Assembly: GCF_022810405.1 (NCBI RefSeq)
Contig: NZ_JALGQE010000008.1
Coordinates: forward strand, 1 to 64,000
From: Rhodococcus sp. ARC_M5
GTDB taxonomy: Bacteria; Actinomycetota; Actinomycetes; Mycobacteriales; Mycobacteriaceae
Reading direction: 5' to 3'
DNA: 64,000 nucleotides
The notes beneath the pieces are model-generated. The model was not told the origin of the DNA, made no database searches, and worked only from the letters and a program-made list of their open reading frames with translations. The position numbers and the translations under genes are program-made. Below, in pieces: positions 1-10,699 of the stretch (the first letter of the stretch is position 1; each line of letters begins with the position of its first letter).

Positions 1-180
1 CCGTCACGCCACTGCTACGCAGTGACCAGAACGCCATCCGAACCTGATGAGAGAAACCCGGGTGAACCATCGCAAACATCCCTAATGATCAGGCACGTTG
101 CAACCACCGCTCGAATCCGCCCGTAGCAGACTACGAACTTCCGCTCACCTGCCTGCGTTCCGCAGGCTCCACACACCCGG
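1..180. other. Intergenic region downstream of ilvD
   Basis: No convincing gene. The stretch lies after the ilvD stop codon on the minus strand. It holds two small perfect hairpins: a 6-bp stem with a TAC loop at 10-24, and a 7-bp stem with a TTC loop at 151-167. The second is nearest the ilvD end and could weakly terminate it, but it has no T tract. Minus-strand bases 158-170 read GGAGCCTGCGGAA, which matches the core of the repeat family at 38894 and 47030. Confidence 0.4.
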
Positions 181-2022
181 TCACGGGACGTAACGAACAG
201 CACCCTTGTCCGCTGATGTCGCCAACGCGGCGTACGCGCGTAGCGCAGTGGTCACCGTGCGCTGGCGATCGACCGGCTGCCACGGACGCTCCGACGCGTT
301 CATCTTCGCGCGGCGTGTGTCGAGGGTCTCGTCGTCGACGAGGATTTCGAGGGTTCGAGTGGCGACGTCGATGCGCACCTGGTCGCCGTTCTCGACGAGC
401 CCGATCACACCACCCGCCGCGGCCTCGGGGGAGATGTGTCCGATGGACAGCCCCGACGTTCCGCCGGAGAAGCGGCCGTCGGTGATCAGTGCGCAGACCT
501 TGCCGAGACCGGCACCCTTGAGGAATGCCGTCGGATGCAGCATCTCCTGCATTCCGGGACCGCCCTTGGGTCCCTCGTAGCGAACGACCAGTACGTCACC
601 GGGCTGAATCTTCTTCTGCAGAATGGCCGAGACGGCCTCTTCCTGCGATTCGACGACCAGTGCCGGCCCCTGGAAGGAGAACAGGTCCTCGTCGATGCCT
701 GCAGTCTTGAGGATCGCACCGTCGAGTGCGATGTTGCCGCGGAGCACCACCAGACCGCCCTCGACCGTGTAGGCATGCTCGAGATCGCGGATGCAGCCGC
801 CCGCGGCGTCCGTGTCCAGCGAGGACCAGCGGTTGGTCGTGGAGAACGGTTCGACTGTGCGGACGCCGCCGGGAGCGGCATGGAACAGCTCGATCGCCTC
901 GTCGGTCGCAGCACCGGATCGGATGTCCCACGTGTCGAGCCACTCGTCGAAGCTCTTGGTGTGCACGGTCGAGACGTCGGTGTCGAGCAGGTTCGCTCGC
1001 CGCAGTTCGCCGAGGAGAGCCGGGATTCCGCCGGCGCGATGCACGTCTTCCATGTGGTAGTCGGAGTTGGGGGAGACCTTTGCCAGGCACGGGACCTTGC
1101 GGCTGATGGCGTCGATGGTGTCGAGGTCGAAGTCGACCTCACCCTCCTGCGCGGCCGCGAGGGTGTGCAGCACCGTGTTGGTCGATCCACCCATCGCCAC
1201 GTCGAGAGCCATCGCGTTGCGGAATGCGGCCGGTGTGGCGATGTTGCGGGGGAGTACGGATTCGTCCTCGTCGCGGTAGTACTTCAACGCGGCCTCGACG
1301 ATGGTGGTGCCTGCGCGCGTGAACAGCGCTCGGCGGGCCTCGTGCGTGGCGAGAGTCGATCCGTTCCCCGGCAATGCCAGGCCGAGGGCTTCGGTGAGGC
1401 AGTTCATCGAGTTCGCAGTGAACATGCCCGAGCAGGAACCGCACGTGGGGCACGCGCTGCGCTCGACCTCGTCGAGGCCTTCTTCGGACACCGCGTCGTT
1501 CGCGCTGGCCGAAATGGCGGTGATCAGGTCGGTCGGTGCCTGTGCGACGCCGTCGACGACCACGGCCTTGCCTGCCTCCATCGGCCCACCGGAGACGAAC
1601 ACGGCGGGGATGTTCAGGCGCATCGCGGCATTGAGCATGCCGGGAGTGATCTTGTCGCAGTTGGAGATGCAGACGAGCGCATCGGCGGTGTGGGCGTTGG
1701 CCATGTACTCGACGGAGTCGGCGATGATCTCGCGGCTGGGCAGCGAGTACAGCATGCCGCCGTGCCCCATGGCGATACCGTCGTCGACGGCAATGGTGTG
1801 GAACTCACGGGGAACGCCGCCTGCAGCTCGGACGGCGTCGGCGACGATCTCGCCGACGTTCTTCAGATGCACGTGGCCGGGAACGAACTGGGTGTAGGAG
1901 TTCGCGATGGCGACGATGGGTTTTCCGAAATCCGAATCGGTCATTCCGGTGGCGCGCCACAGCGAGCGTGCGCCCGCGGCATTGCGTCCGACAGTGGTGA
2001 CCCGTGAGCGTAGCGGCGGCAT
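181..2022 (-). CDS. ilvD: Dihydroxy-acid dehydratase
   Basis: Dehydrates 2,3-dihydroxy-3-methylbutanoate and its methylpentanoate homologue to the 2-keto acids that become Val, Leu and Ile. At 613 residues it is full length for the long IlvD form. The iron-sulfur ligands are visible: C122 in NCDKITPGM, and C191, C194, C197 in [11 protein letters not shown]; a VDDGIAMGH segment follows residue 78 and probably supplies metal-binding acids. The start is ATG with GAGG about ten bases upstream. It is on the opposite strand to ilvBNC, separated from it by one small gene, so it belongs to the same pathway but a different transcript. Identification by family resemblance is secure. Confidence 0.97.
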   Translation of the reverse strand: MPPLRSRVTTVGRNAAGARSLWRATGMTDSDFGKPIVAIANSYTQFVPGHVHLKNVGEIVADAVRAAGGVPREFHTIAVDDGIAMGHGGMLYSLPSREIIADSVEYMANAHTADALVCISNCDKITPGMLNAAMRLNIPAVFVSGGPMEAGKAVVVDGVAQAPTDLITAISASANDAVSEEGLDEVERSACPTCGSCSGMFTANSMNCLTEALGLALPGNGSTLATHEARRALFTRAGTTIVEAALKYYRDEDESVLPRNIATPAAFRNAMALDVAMGGSTNTVLHTLAAAQEGEVDFDLDTIDAISRKVPCLAKVSPNSDYHMEDVHRAGGIPALLGELRRANLLDTDVSTVHTKSFDEWLDTWDIRSGAATDEAIELFHAAPGGVRTVEPFSTTNRWSSLDTDAAGGCIRDLEHAYTVEGGLVVLRGNIALDGAILKTAGIDEDLFSFQGPALVVESQEEAVSAILQKKIQPGDVLVVRYEGPKGGPGMQEMLHPTAFLKGAGLGKVCALITDGRFSGGTSGLSIGHISPEAAAGGVIGLVENGDQVRIDVATRTLEILVDDETLDTRRAKMNASERPWQPVDRQRTVTTALRAYAALATSADKGAVRYVP

Positions 2023-2082
2023 AGTGCGTAGTCCTCGTTCGTTGCAGCGGTTTCTCGCATCGACGAGATTACTCGCCGCCGG

Positions 2083-2652
2083 CTACTGCTCCTTCGGTGC
2101 CTGCTCGCCGTCGTTCTCGGCGTTCTCGGCTTCCTCCCGGTCTCGATCCTCGGCTTCGGCTGCGGCCGCGGCCGCAGCGTAGGGATCCGTGATGCGGCCG
2201 CCGCTGGCCGCGGCGAGTTGGGGGAGGAGATCGAAACGCACCAACGGCAGCGACTTCTCGCTCTTGTCGGTGAGCACCACGCGCCCCCACCGGCGATCCG
2301 GGAAGTGGAGACCCACGACCGATTCCCATGCGATCACGTCGGAACCCACGAACCGTCGAGCAGTGATCGCCTCGGGGGTGATCACGGTGCGCACTCGAAA
2401 GACCCAGATGCCCGCGACGATGGGCAGAATCAGCAGCCAACCCATGGCCACAGGCCAGCTGGCGGCCGTCAGTCCCGTGCCGAACAACAGCAGTCCCACG
2501 CCGAGGAGCGCGAGACGCGGGACGCGAATGACCTGCCTGGTCGACGGTTGCGGTGCCTCGGCACCGTTCGGTGACTCAGGGGCAGTGTGGGATGATGGCC
2601 GAGGTGGTTCGGACTGCTGCGAAGACGACACCCATTCATCTTCGCATTGCAT
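2083..2652 (-). CDS. PH-domain membrane protein, CFP-6 (Rv3004) type
   Basis: A protein of up to 189 residues. The first 40 or so are polar and Pro/Ser-rich. Two hydrophobic stretches follow (about 45-65 and 68-82, around LLLFGTGLTAASWPVAM), then a beta-rich bacterial PH-like domain (about 85-165), and an Ala/Glu-rich tail. The domain resembles M. tuberculosis Rv3004 (low-molecular-weight antigen CFP-6), which also sits beside ilvB, so gene order supports the match. The biochemical role of this family is not known. The start could instead be the GTG seven codons downstream. The N-terminal extension makes it longer than the mycobacterial protein of about 112 residues. The promoter region is shared with divergent ilvB. 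Confidence 0.8.
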   Translation of the reverse strand: MQCEDEWVSSSQQSEPPRPSSHTAPESPNGAEAPQPSTRQVIRVPRLALLGVGLLLFGTGLTAASWPVAMGWLLILPIVAGIWVFRVRTVITPEAITARRFVGSDVIAWESVVGLHFPDRRWGRVVLTDKSEKSLPLVRFDLLPQLAAASGGRITDPYAAAAAAAEAEDRDREEAENAENDGEQAPKEQ

Positions 2653-2691
2653 CTACGCGATCTCACATAATGGGATTGCGTCGTGACGAGT

Positions 2692-2721
2692 TTGACTCTT
2701 CCCTGTGCGCGCGCCTACCGT
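2692..2721 (+). promoter_or_regulatory. Promoter of the ilvB leader
   Basis: A -35-like TTGACT (2692-2697) and a -10-like TACCGT (2716-2721) are separated by 18 bases. The -10 ends seven bases before the GTG of the leader ORF, so transcription would begin at or next to that GTG. This is a sequence-based prediction; both hexamers fit a housekeeping sigma factor of this phylum. Confidence 0.6.
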
Positions 2722-2728
2722 CGAGCGC

Positions 2729-2776
2729 GTGAAGCGGAATTGGATACTCGTAATCGGCCGGCGCGTCAACGCCTGA
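2729..2776 (+). CDS. ilvB leader peptide (predicted, 15 codons)
   Basis: A GTG-started ORF encodes MKRNWILVIGRRVNA. The four consecutive codons Ile-Leu-Val-Ile (2744-2755) are the end products of the pathway controlled downstream. It ends about 30 bases before a terminator hairpin in front of ilvB, the usual layout of amino-acid attenuation. No Shine-Dalgarno is visible, but the predicted transcription start coincides with the GTG, so translation would be leaderless. Ribosome stalling on the branched-chain codons would mask the following GGCGCGTC (2760-2767), which otherwise can pair with GACGCGCC (2799-2806). ilv leader peptides are known in Actinobacteria; this particular one is my reading of the sequence. 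Confidence 0.65.
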   Translation: MKRNWILVIGRRVNA

Positions 2777-2807
2777 GCCGGTTGTTCAAACTCGCATCGA
2801 CGCGCCA

Positions 2808-2840
2808 CCCTCGTACAGCACATGCTGACGGGGGTTTTTT
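2808..2840 (+). terminator. ilvB attenuator terminator hairpin
   Basis: A 7-bp lower stem (2808-2814 with 2828-2834, one G-U), a bulged A, then four further pairs (2816-2819 with 2824-2827) around an ACAT loop, followed by six T and then CTT. This is the only intrinsic terminator in the window with a strong T tract. It lies between the leader peptide and ilvB, so it should end transcripts early when branched-chain aminoacyl-tRNAs are plentiful. I did not find an obvious antiterminator partner for its 5' arm; control may run through the adjacent 2760-2767/2799-2806 helix. Confidence 0.75.
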
Positions 2841-2888
2841 CTTGCCCAGAGATCGCCCAGCACTTTCACATTCCTGAGGAAGCAATCA

Positions 2889-4847
2889 GTGAGCGCACCA
2901 ACCGCACGCCCAGGGCCCACGACCCGCAGGTCGGGGACAGCCTCCAGCCCGTCCACCTCCAGCTCGTCCGCTGAAGCGGCGACCGACGGATCGCGACGTC
3001 ATGTCGCACCGGAGAAGGTCACCGGCGCACAGTCGGTCGTTCGAGCCCTCGAGGAACTCGACGTCGACACCGTATTCGGAATTCCCGGTGGCGCGGTCCT
3101 CCCGGTCTACGACCCGCTCTTCGACTCCGTCAAGGTGCGCCATGTGTTGGTGCGTCACGAGCAGGGTGCAGGCCACGCAGCCACCGGCTACGCCCAGGCG
3201 ACCGGCAGGGTCGGCGTCTGCATGGCGACCTCCGGCCCGGGTGCGACCAACCTCGTCACCCCGTTGGCCGATGCACAGATGGACTCGGTGCCCATCGTCG
3301 CGATCACCGGTCAGGTCGCGCGCAGCCTCATCGGCACCGACGGCTTCCAGGAAGCCGATATCTCGGGCATCACGATGCCCATCACCAAGCACAACTTCCT
3401 GATCACCGACGGCGCGGACATCCCGCGCATCATGGCCGAGGCCTTCTACATCGCGGCCTCGGGTCGTCCCGGTGCCGTGCTCGTCGACATCCCGAAGGAT
3501 GTGCTGCAGGCGCAGACCACGTTCTCGTGGCCGCCGGAGATGCGTCTGCCCGGGTACCGTCCGGTCACCAAGCCGCACGGCAAGCAGGTTCGTGAGGCAG
3601 CGCGGTACATCGCCGACGCCAAGCAGCCGGTGCTGTACGTCGGTGGTGGCGTCATCAAGGCCAATGCCTCGGCAGAACTTCTCGAGCTGGCAGAACTGAC
3701 CGGCATCCCGGTCGTCACCACGCTGATGGCGCGCGGGGCGTTCCCCGACACCCACCAGCTGAACCTGGGCATGCCGGGTATGCACGGCACCGTGGCCGCG
3801 GTGGCTGCACTGCAGCGCAGTGATCTGCTCATCACGCTCGGTGCTCGGTTCGACGACCGCGTCACCGGTCAGCTCTCGTCCTTTGCGCCGGATGCCAAGG
3901 TCATCCATGCCGACATCGACCCGGCCGAGATCGGTAAGAACCGGTACGCGGACGTGCCGATCGTGGGCGACTGCGGCGAGGTCATCACCGAGCTGATCGA
4001 GGCTCTGCGGGCCGATCGCGCGACCGGAACGACTCTCGATCTCGAGCAGTGGTGGGTCTACCTCGACGGCATCCGCAAGACGTACCCGTTGAGCTACGAC
4101 CGTCCGTCCGACGGTTCCATGTCGCCCGAGTTCGTCATCTCCTCGGTCGGGAAGTTCGCCGGTCCCGACGCGATCTACTGTGCGGGCGTCGGCCAGCACC
4201 AAATGTGGGCTGCCCAGTTCATCAACTACGAGAAGCCGCGCACGTGGCTCAACTCGGGTGGCCTCGGCACGATGGGATACGCGGTCCCGGCCGCGATGGG
4301 TGCCAAGATGGGCCTTCCCGACGCCGAGGTGTGGGCCATCGACGGCGACGGCTGCTTCCAGATGACCAATCAGGAGCTGGCTACCTGCGCGGTCGAGGGC
4401 ATCCCGATCAAGGTTGCGCTCATCAACAACGGCAACCTCGGCATGGTTCGCCAGTGGCAGACCCTGTTCTACGAGGAGCGATACTCCAACACCAATCTCG
4501 GCACCCACGGTGCGGTCCGCATCCCGGACTTCGTGAAGCTCGCCGAGGCACTGGGTTGCGTCGGGCTTCGGTGCGAGCGGGAAGAGGACGTCGACGCGGT
4601 GATCGCGGAGGCCCGGGCCATCAACGATCGTCCGGTCGTCATCGACTTCATCGTCGGAGCAGACGCTCAGGTGTGGCCGATGGTCGCGGCCGGAACGGGC
4701 AACGACGAGATCATGGCCGCGCGTGGAATTCGACCGCTGTTCGACGACGACGAGACCGTGGGCACCGAGCCCGGTATCGACGACGCGATGGAACGCGAGC
4801 AGGCGCCGCACCCGATGAACAACGACGTGAAAGGCACCGACAAGTGA
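2889..4847 (+). CDS. ilvB: Acetolactate synthase large subunit
   Basis: Catalyses the thiamine-diphosphate-dependent first common step of Val/Leu and Ile synthesis. The protein has 652 residues. The catalytic Glu is E91 in the [10 protein letters not shown] segment, and the ThDP/Mg motif runs from GDG (486-488) to NN (513-514). The first 40 residues are a Ser/Thr/Pro-rich extension not needed for catalysis. The GTG start has GAGGAAG about eight bases upstream. The stop overlaps the GTG of ilvN as GTGA, implying translational coupling of catalytic and regulatory subunits. It is the first full-length gene of ilvB-ilvN-ilvC, downstream of the predicted attenuator. Confidence 0.97.
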   Translation: MSAPTARPGPTTRRSGTASSPSTSSSSAEAATDGSRRHVAPEKVTGAQSVVRALEELDVDTVFGIPGGAVLPVYDPLFDSVKVRHVLVRHEQGAGHAATGYAQATGRVGVCMATSGPGATNLVTPLADAQMDSVPIVAITGQVARSLIGTDGFQEADISGITMPITKHNFLITDGADIPRIMAEAFYIAASGRPGAVLVDIPKDVLQAQTTFSWPPEMRLPGYRPVTKPHGKQVREAARYIADAKQPVLYVGGGVIKANASAELLELAELTGIPVVTTLMARGAFPDTHQLNLGMPGMHGTVAAVAALQRSDLLITLGARFDDRVTGQLSSFAPDAKVIHADIDPAEIGKNRYADVPIVGDCGEVITELIEALRADRATGTTLDLEQWWVYLDGIRKTYPLSYDRPSDGSMSPEFVISSVGKFAGPDAIYCAGVGQHQMWAAQFINYEKPRTWLNSGGLGTMGYAVPAAMGAKMGLPDAEVWAIDGDGCFQMTNQELATCAVEGIPIKVALINNGNLGMVRQWQTLFYEERYSNTNLGTHGAVRIPDFVKLAEALGCVGLRCEREEDVDAVIAEARAINDRPVVIDFIVGADAQVWPMVAAGTGNDEIMAARGIRPLFDDDETVGTEPGIDDAMEREQAPHPMNNDVKGTDK

Positions 4848-5347
4848 GCACGAGCCATACCCTCAGCGTCCTCGTCGAGGACAAGCCAGGTGTGCTGGCC
4901 CGCGTCGCTGCGCTGTTCTCGCGCCGTGGATTCAACATCTCCTCGCTCGCCGTCGGCGGCACGGAGATCCCCGAGATCTCCCGCATGACGATCGTGGTGA
5001 CCGTCGACGAGTTCCCGCTCGAGCAGGTGACCAAGCAGCTCAACAAACTCATCAACGTCATCAAGATCGTCGAGCAGGACGACGATTCCTCGGTGGCCCG
5101 CGAGTTGGTGCTGATCAAGGTTCGCGCCGATGCCAGCGTGCGCAGCGAGGTCATCGAAACGGTGAACCTGTTCCGCGCCAAGGTGATCGACGTGTCTCCC
5201 GAGGCCGTGACGGTCGAAGCGACGGGCACCCGCTCGAAGCTCGACGCGTTGCTGAAGATGTTGGACCCCTATGGAATTCGAGAAATAGTTCAGTCGGGAG
5301 TCGTTGCCGTCGGACGTGGACCGAAATCGATCACCGCGTCGCGCTGA
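4844..5347 (+). CDS. ilvN: Acetolactate synthase small (regulatory) subunit
   Basis: A 167-residue regulatory partner of IlvB that confers valine feedback control and raises activity. Residues 4-80 form an N-terminal ACT domain ([32 protein letters not shown]) and residues 85-160 the C-terminal small-subunit domain. The start is the GTG overlapping the ilvB stop codon, because the reading frame resembles IlvN only from that point. The open frame extends far upstream inside ilvB, but that part has no resemblance to the family. It is followed 48 bases later by ilvC. Confidence 0.96.
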   Translation: MSTSHTLSVLVEDKPGVLARVAALFSRRGFNISSLAVGGTEIPEISRMTIVVTVDEFPLEQVTKQLNKLINVIKIVEQDDDSSVARELVLIKVRADASVRSEVIETVNLFRAKVIDVSPEAVTVEATGTRSKLDALLKMLDPYGIREIVQSGVVAVGRGPKSITASR

Positions 5348-6409
<1,062 letters not shown>

Positions 6410-6442
6410 TTCTCATCGAATCACGCTCTCGCACACGCTGAT

Positions 6443-6478
6443 CGAAGGGCACTCCTGCGCCGGTAGGGGTGCCCTTCG
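6443..6478 (+). terminator. Terminator after ilvC
   Basis: A 14-bp stem (6443-6456 with 6465-6478, one G-U) closed by an 8-base loop lies 33 bases after the ilvC stop. There is no T run after it, which is common for terminator hairpins in high-GC actinomycetes. It separates ilvC from the serA promoter. Confidence 0.6.
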
Positions 6479-6521
6479 ACGCGTGAATCAGGTGGCGTCA
6501 CAGCTCGACGTCCCCGACCTC

Positions 6522-6527
6522 TAAACT
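6522..6527 (+). promoter_or_regulatory. Candidate -10 element of serA
   Basis: TAAACT lies 68 bases before the serA GTG, just after the ilvC terminator. No clear -35 is visible (GTCACA at 6497-6502 is the best candidate). It would give a leader of about 60 bases ending in the AGGGAG ribosome site. Confidence 0.4.
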
Positions 6528-6594
6528 GTTTCTGCTGCACCAGCTCCGACTTTCACCGACAAACAGTCTCGAACCGACATAGGGAGTTCTTCAC

Positions 6595-8190
6595 GTGAGC
6601 CAGCCAGGCCGTCCTGTCGTTCTGATCGCCGACAAACTTGCGCCGTCCACCGTCGAGGCATTGGGCGACGGCGTCGAGGTCCGTTGGGTCGACGGCCCGG
6701 ACCGCCCCGCGCTGCTCGCCGCGGTTCCCGAGGCCGACGCGATCCTGGTGCGTTCCGCGACCACGGTCGATGCCGAGGTGCTCGCCGCCGGAACCAACCT
6801 CAAGATCGTCGCCCGCGCCGGTGTCGGCCTGGACAACGTCGACGTACCTGCAGCCACCGAGCGCGGTGTCCTCGTCGTCAACGCACCGACCTCCAACATT
6901 CACACGGCGGCGGAGCATGCAGTGACGCTGCTGCTGTCGGCCGCGCGCCAGATCCCCGCTGCCGACGCCACACTGCGTCAGCACGAGTGGAAGCGCAGCA
7001 AGTTCAACGGTGTGGAGATCTTCGGCAAGACCGTCGGCGTCGTCGGACTCGGCCGAATCGGTCAGCTGTTCGCTCAGCGTCTCGCCGCATTCGAGACCCA
7101 CATCATCGCGTACGACCCCTACGTCTCGTCTGCTCGGGCCGCTCAGCTCGGCATCGAACTGGTGAGCCTGGACGAGCTGCTCGAGCGCGCCGACATGTTC
7201 TCGGTGCACCTGCCGAAGACCCCGGAGACCAAGGGAATCATCGGCAAGGAAGCTCTTGCCAAGACCAAGCCCGGTGTCATCGTCGTCAACGCCGCTCGAG
7301 GTGGACTGGTCGACGAGCATGCCCTGGCCGACGCCATCACCAGTGGCCACGTCTTCGCCGCCGGAATCGACGTCTACGCCTCCGAGCCGTGCACCGACAG
7401 CCCCCTGTTCGAGCTGCCGCAGGTCGTCGTGACCCCGCACCTCGGCGCGTCGACCACCGAGGCCCAGGACCGCGCAGGCACCGATGTGGCCAAGTCGGTA
7501 TTGCTCGCTCTCGCAGGCGAATTCGTGCCCGACGCGGTCAACGTCAAGGGTGGTGCCGTCGGCGAAGAGGTGTCGCCGTGGCTCGAGATCGTGCGCAAGC
7601 AGGGTGTGCTGCTCGGCGCTCTGTCCACCGAACTTCCCACGTCGTTGTCGGTCGACGTTCGCGGTGAACTGGCCGGGGAGGACGTCGAGATCCTCAAGCT
7701 CTCGGCGCTGCGCGGACTGTTCTCCGCCGTCATCGAGGATTCGGTCACGTTCGTCAACGCCCCGTCGCTCGCCGAGGAGCGTGGCGTCACCGCCGAGGTC
7801 ACCACGGCGTCCGAAAGCGAGAACCATCGCAGTGTCGTCGACATCCGCGCCGTCTACGGCGACGGTTCGGTGCTCAACGTCGCCGGCACTCTGACCGGCA
7901 CCACGCAGGTCGAGAAGATCGTCAACATCAACGGCCGCAACTTCGACCTGCGTGCCGAAGGCAAGAACCTCATCGTCAACTACGCGGATCAGCCCGGCAG
8001 CCTCGGCCGGATCGGCACCTTGCTCGGCGATGCCGGCATCGACATCCAGGCCGCCGCACTGAGCCAGGACTCCGAGGGTGACGGTGCAACGATTCTGCTG
8101 CGCGTCGACAAGGACGTTCCGGCGGAGTTGAGCGCGAGCATCGCCACCGCGGTCGGCGCGTCCACCATCGAGCTGGTCGACCTGTCCTGA
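6595..8190 (+). CDS. serA: D-3-phosphoglycerate dehydrogenase
   Basis: Oxidises 3-phosphoglycerate with NAD to start serine synthesis. At 531 residues it is the long type I enzyme. It has a substrate/NAD core (about 1-315) with Rossmann GLGRIG at 151-156 and the active-site His of TPHLGAST near 282. An intervening domain (about 320-450) follows, then a C-terminal ACT domain (about 455-531) for serine feedback, beginning near [17 protein letters not shown]. The GTG start has AGGGAG nine bases upstream. It sits between ilvC and leuB, as in mycobacteria, but the ilvC terminator suggests its own transcript. Confidence 0.97.
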   Translation: MSQPGRPVVLIADKLAPSTVEALGDGVEVRWVDGPDRPALLAAVPEADAILVRSATTVDAEVLAAGTNLKIVARAGVGLDNVDVPAATERGVLVVNAPTSNIHTAAEHAVTLLLSAARQIPAADATLRQHEWKRSKFNGVEIFGKTVGVVGLGRIGQLFAQRLAAFETHIIAYDPYVSSARAAQLGIELVSLDELLERADMFSVHLPKTPETKGIIGKEALAKTKPGVIVVNAARGGLVDEHALADAITSGHVFAAGIDVYASEPCTDSPLFELPQVVVTPHLGASTTEAQDRAGTDVAKSVLLALAGEFVPDAVNVKGGAVGEEVSPWLEIVRKQGVLLGALSTELPTSLSVDVRGELAGEDVEILKLSALRGLFSAVIEDSVTFVNAPSLAEERGVTAEVTTASESENHRSVVDIRAVYGDGSVLNVAGTLTGTTQVEKIVNINGRNFDLRAEGKNLIVNYADQPGSLGRIGTLLGDAGIDIQAAALSQDSEGDGATILLRVDKDVPAELSASIATAVGASTIELVDLS

Positions 8191-8239
8191 GCATCGCTCG
8201 CCGTCGATCGAACGAATTCGAAGAATCACGAGGAGTGAG

Positions 8240-9250
8240 ATGAAGCTGGCCGTCATCGCCGGAGACGGTATCGGACCCGAGGTCGTCACCGAGGCACTCG
8301 CCGTGCTCGACGTGGTTGCACCCGGTGCCGAGAAGACCGAGTACGACCTCGGTGCGCGTCGCTACAACGCCACCGGGGAGCTGCTGCCGGACTCCGTGTT
8401 GGCGGAACTGCGTGAGCACGATGCAATTCTGTTGGGAGCCATCGGAGATCCGTCGGTGCCGAGCGGCGTGCTCGAGCGTGGACTGCTGTTGCGAGCTCGG
8501 TTCGAGCTCGACCATCACATCAATCTGCGCCCCGCCAAGCTGTACCCAGGCGTGGTCGGACCGCTGGCCGGTGACAAGCAGATCGACGTCGTCGTCGTGC
8601 GTGAGGGCACCGAGGGTCCGTACACCGGAAACGGTGGTGCGCTTCGTGTCGGCACGCCGCACGAGGTGGCCACCGAGGTCAGCGTCAACACCCGCTACGG
8701 CGTCGAACGGGTGGTGCGCAACGGTTTCGAGCGGGCGCTCACTCGCAAGAAGCATCTGACACTGCTGCACAAGACCAACGTGTTGACCTTCGCGGGCAGC
8801 CTGTGGGCCCGCACGGTGGACGAGGTCTCGTCCGAGTTCCCGGACGTGGAGGTCGCGTACCAGCACATCGATGCCGCGATGATTCACCTCGTGACCGACC
8901 CGGGCCGATTCGATGTCATCGTCACCGACAATCTGTTCGGCGATATCGTGACCGATCTCTCGGCAGCGGTGACCGGCGGAATCGGTTTGGCCGCAAGTGG
9001 AAACATCGACGCCACCGGTACCAACCCCAGCATGTTCGAGCCGGTCCACGGCAGCGCGCCGGACATTGCCGGGCAGCAGAAGGCCGATCCGACGGCCGCG
9101 ATCCTGTCGGTATCGCTGCTACTGGCGCACCTCGGCGACGCATCGAACGCTGCACGGGTCGAGGCTGCTGTTGCAGCGGATCTCGCCGAGCGGGGAACCG
9201 CTACTGCGTCGACGAAAGAGATCGGCGCTCGAATCGCCGCTCGCCTGTAA
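8240..9250 (+). CDS. leuB: 3-Isopropylmalate dehydrogenase
   Basis: An NAD-dependent oxidative decarboxylase of leucine synthesis, making 2-ketoisocaproate. The 336-residue length is that of the actinobacterial form. The isocitrate/isopropylmalate dehydrogenase core is intact: GDGIGPEV near the start, HKTNVL with the catalytic Lys, and [12 protein letters not shown] with the metal-binding Asp residues near 230; GSAPDIAG lies toward the C-terminus. ATG start with GAGGAG eight bases upstream. It lies 49 bases after serA with no terminator between, so co-transcription is likely. leuC and leuD are 8 kb away. A strong bidirectional hairpin follows. Confidence 0.96.
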   Translation: MKLAVIAGDGIGPEVVTEALAVLDVVAPGAEKTEYDLGARRYNATGELLPDSVLAELREHDAILLGAIGDPSVPSGVLERGLLLRARFELDHHINLRPAKLYPGVVGPLAGDKQIDVVVVREGTEGPYTGNGGALRVGTPHEVATEVSVNTRYGVERVVRNGFERALTRKKHLTLLHKTNVLTFAGSLWARTVDEVSSEFPDVEVAYQHIDAAMIHLVTDPGRFDVIVTDNLFGDIVTDLSAAVTGGIGLAASGNIDATGTNPSMFEPVHGSAPDIAGQQKADPTAAILSVSLLLAHLGDASNAARVEAAVAADLAERGTATASTKEIGARIAARL

Positions 9251-9259
9251 CCCTCACAT

Positions 9260-9304
9260 CACGACATGCCACGGTGGGCCGACAGCCCACCGTGGCATGT
9301 CGTG
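9260..9304. terminator. Bidirectional terminator between leuB and the MFS gene
   Basis: A perfect 20-bp inverted repeat (9260-9279 with 9285-9304) around a 5-base loop. It lies ten bases after the leuB stop and 28 bases after the end of the convergent MFS gene, so it can serve both. No T tract. Confidence 0.8.
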
Positions 9305-9331
9305 TATCGCGGCCACGTCACCTTCGGCATG

Positions 9332-10567
9332 TCACACGGTGCGGTCTGCACCCTGGTCGGACGTCTCGTCCGTGGGCTGGGGTGCCGGATCGTCGGGCAC
9401 GATCGGTAGGGAGAGCGCGGGAAATACCGCAGATACCAGGAATGCGACGGGAAAGCTGATCGCCGCGATTGCGCCGAACACCGGCGGTACAGCCGAGGCG
9501 AACACGTACTGACTCGTGTTCTGCACCCCGAGAGCGCGTCCGCTCCAATACGGTCCCGAGATTTCCGCGACCGCAGTGAACGCGAGGCCGTTCGGGGCAA
9601 CGGTGGCGACCGACGCGACGACGAGCAGGACGATGGCGGCGGGGGAGTCGAACCAGTCGGCGATGCCGAGCCCGAGCATGCTGGCAGCGGCAGTCACGGC
9701 TACCCACCTCAACGGCCGCATGCGGCTACCGACACGATCGGACAGCGCGCCGACGCTCATCCGGCCCAGTGCACCGAGAATCTGGGTCACCGTGACAAGG
9801 ACGCCCGCGGCCGCGGCGGTCCACCCTCGGTCGGTCATCAGCCAGACGAGCGCATACGTCCAGACCACGTACTGCGGTACCACCAGCAGGATGGACGTGG
9901 CATGAATGCGCCACAGTTGGCTGCTGCTGCGATACGGATTGTCCAGCAGACCCTGCGCCGCCGCATCGACGCGGTTCGGACGGGGCGGGTCGACGACCGC
10001 GAGACACAGCAGGGCGCTCGCAGCGCACACGGCAGCGGGGACGAGCAGTGCCGCTCCGACGCCGTGGTCACGAGCGATGGGCGGGATGGTCAGTGCCGCG
10101 ACGGCCACGCCGAGGGGCACCGACATCTGTCTGATCCCCATGGCCAGTCCACGACGATGCGGCGGGAACCACCCCACCACCACGCGTCCGCTCGCACTGT
10201 TCGCGCTGGCCGCTGCCATACCGCCGATCAACAGCAGGACCGCGAGCACCGGGATGGAGGTGCTGACCACTGCGGCGAGACTGGCTGCGGCCGTGAGTCC
10301 GAGCCCGATCGCCAGGACGAGTCGTTCGCCGATGCGGTCGACGAGCACGCCCCATGCGATGAGGGTCAGCATGATGCCCACGGTGGGCATCGCAACCACG
10401 AATCCTGCGGTCGCAAGGCCGAGTCCTCGGTCGTCGTGCAGGGCGGGAATGAGAAATGCAGCACCGTTGATGAAGACGGCACCTGCAGTCTGCGCGAGCA
10501 TCCCGAGCACGAGCATGAACCACCGTCGCGTCTCGCCGATACTGGACAACTGGTTCGTGGCGCTCAT
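9332..10567 (-). CDS. Major facilitator superfamily transporter
   Basis: A 411-residue polytopic membrane protein with about twelve hydrophobic helices and the usual MFS loop between helices 2 and 3 (WGVLVDRIGERLVLA), repeated in the second half (GALSDRVGSRMRPL). M. tuberculosis has an MFS gene (Rv2994) at the same place between leuB and gltX. The substrate cannot be told from the sequence. I chose the ATG at 10567, preceded by GGGAGG, because the long upstream extension is not membrane-like and overlaps the next gene's reading frame. The upstream region has two TATATGGA direct repeats that may bind a regulator. Confidence 0.85.
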   Translation of the reverse strand: MSATNQLSSIGETRRWFMLVLGMLAQTAGAVFINGAAFLIPALHDDRGLGLATAGFVVAMPTVGIMLTLIAWGVLVDRIGERLVLAIGLGLTAAASLAAVVSTSIPVLAVLLLIGGMAAASANSASGRVVVGWFPPHRRGLAMGIRQMSVPLGVAVAALTIPPIARDHGVGAALLVPAAVCAASALLCLAVVDPPRPNRVDAAAQGLLDNPYRSSSQLWRIHATSILLVVPQYVVWTYALVWLMTDRGWTAAAAGVLVTVTQILGALGRMSVGALSDRVGSRMRPLRWVAVTAAASMLGLGIADWFDSPAAIVLLVVASVATVAPNGLAFTAVAEISGPYWSGRALGVQNTSQYVFASAVPPVFGAIAAISFPVAFLVSAVFPALSLPIVPDDPAPQPTDETSDQGADRTV

Positions 10568-10585
10568 TCCGGCCTCCCGTCTCAA

Positions 10586-10614
10586 TATATGGACTTCAAA
10601 TCTTGCTATATGGA
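10586..10614. promoter_or_regulatory. TATATGGA direct repeat upstream of the MFS gene
   Basis: TATATGGA occurs at 10586-10593 and again at 10607-10614, spaced 21 bases, two helical turns. The AT-rich patch stands out in GC-rich DNA. It lies 19-47 bases upstream of the MFS start codon. On the minus strand 10585-10590 reads TATATT, a good -10 element, so the repeat overlaps a probable promoter. The binding protein is unknown. Confidence 0.45.
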
Positions 10615-10687
10615 TATGACCGGGAACATTACACCGGCGAAAGATCGGCGGATCGGACGGCATCGACGTACGGAGAATGGCGGTCGA

Positions 10688-10693
10688 TAGACT
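10688..10693 (+). promoter_or_regulatory. -10 element of a leaderless FAH-family gene
   Basis: TAGACT ends six bases before the ATG at 10700. No Shine-Dalgarno is present. The geometry puts the transcription start on the A of the ATG. Confidence 0.55.
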
Positions 10694-10699
10694 TTCGAC

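Noticed and set aside
40..75. Hammerhead-ribozyme-like core (CTGATGA close to GAAAC)
   Set aside because: Stem II between the two core pieces is missing (only GA separates them) and I found no cleavage-site arm pairing.
15..203. A 62-codon minus-strand ORF downstream of ilvD
   Set aside because: No conserved motif, no ribosome site and it overlaps the end of ilvD. Chance ORFs are frequent in GC-rich DNA.
436..2007. Long open frame antisense to ilvD (523 codons), and similar frames antisense to ilvB (2886-4811) and smc (48256-51573)
   Set aside because: They arise because stop codons are rare in the antisense of GC-rich genes. Their translations lack domains, and the sense strand holds well-conserved genes.
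2683..2877. A 64-codon GTG-started ORF in the ilvB leader
   Set aside because: It runs through the predicted promoter -10 and the terminator hairpin and has no family resemblance. The 15-codon leader peptide in another frame explains the region better.
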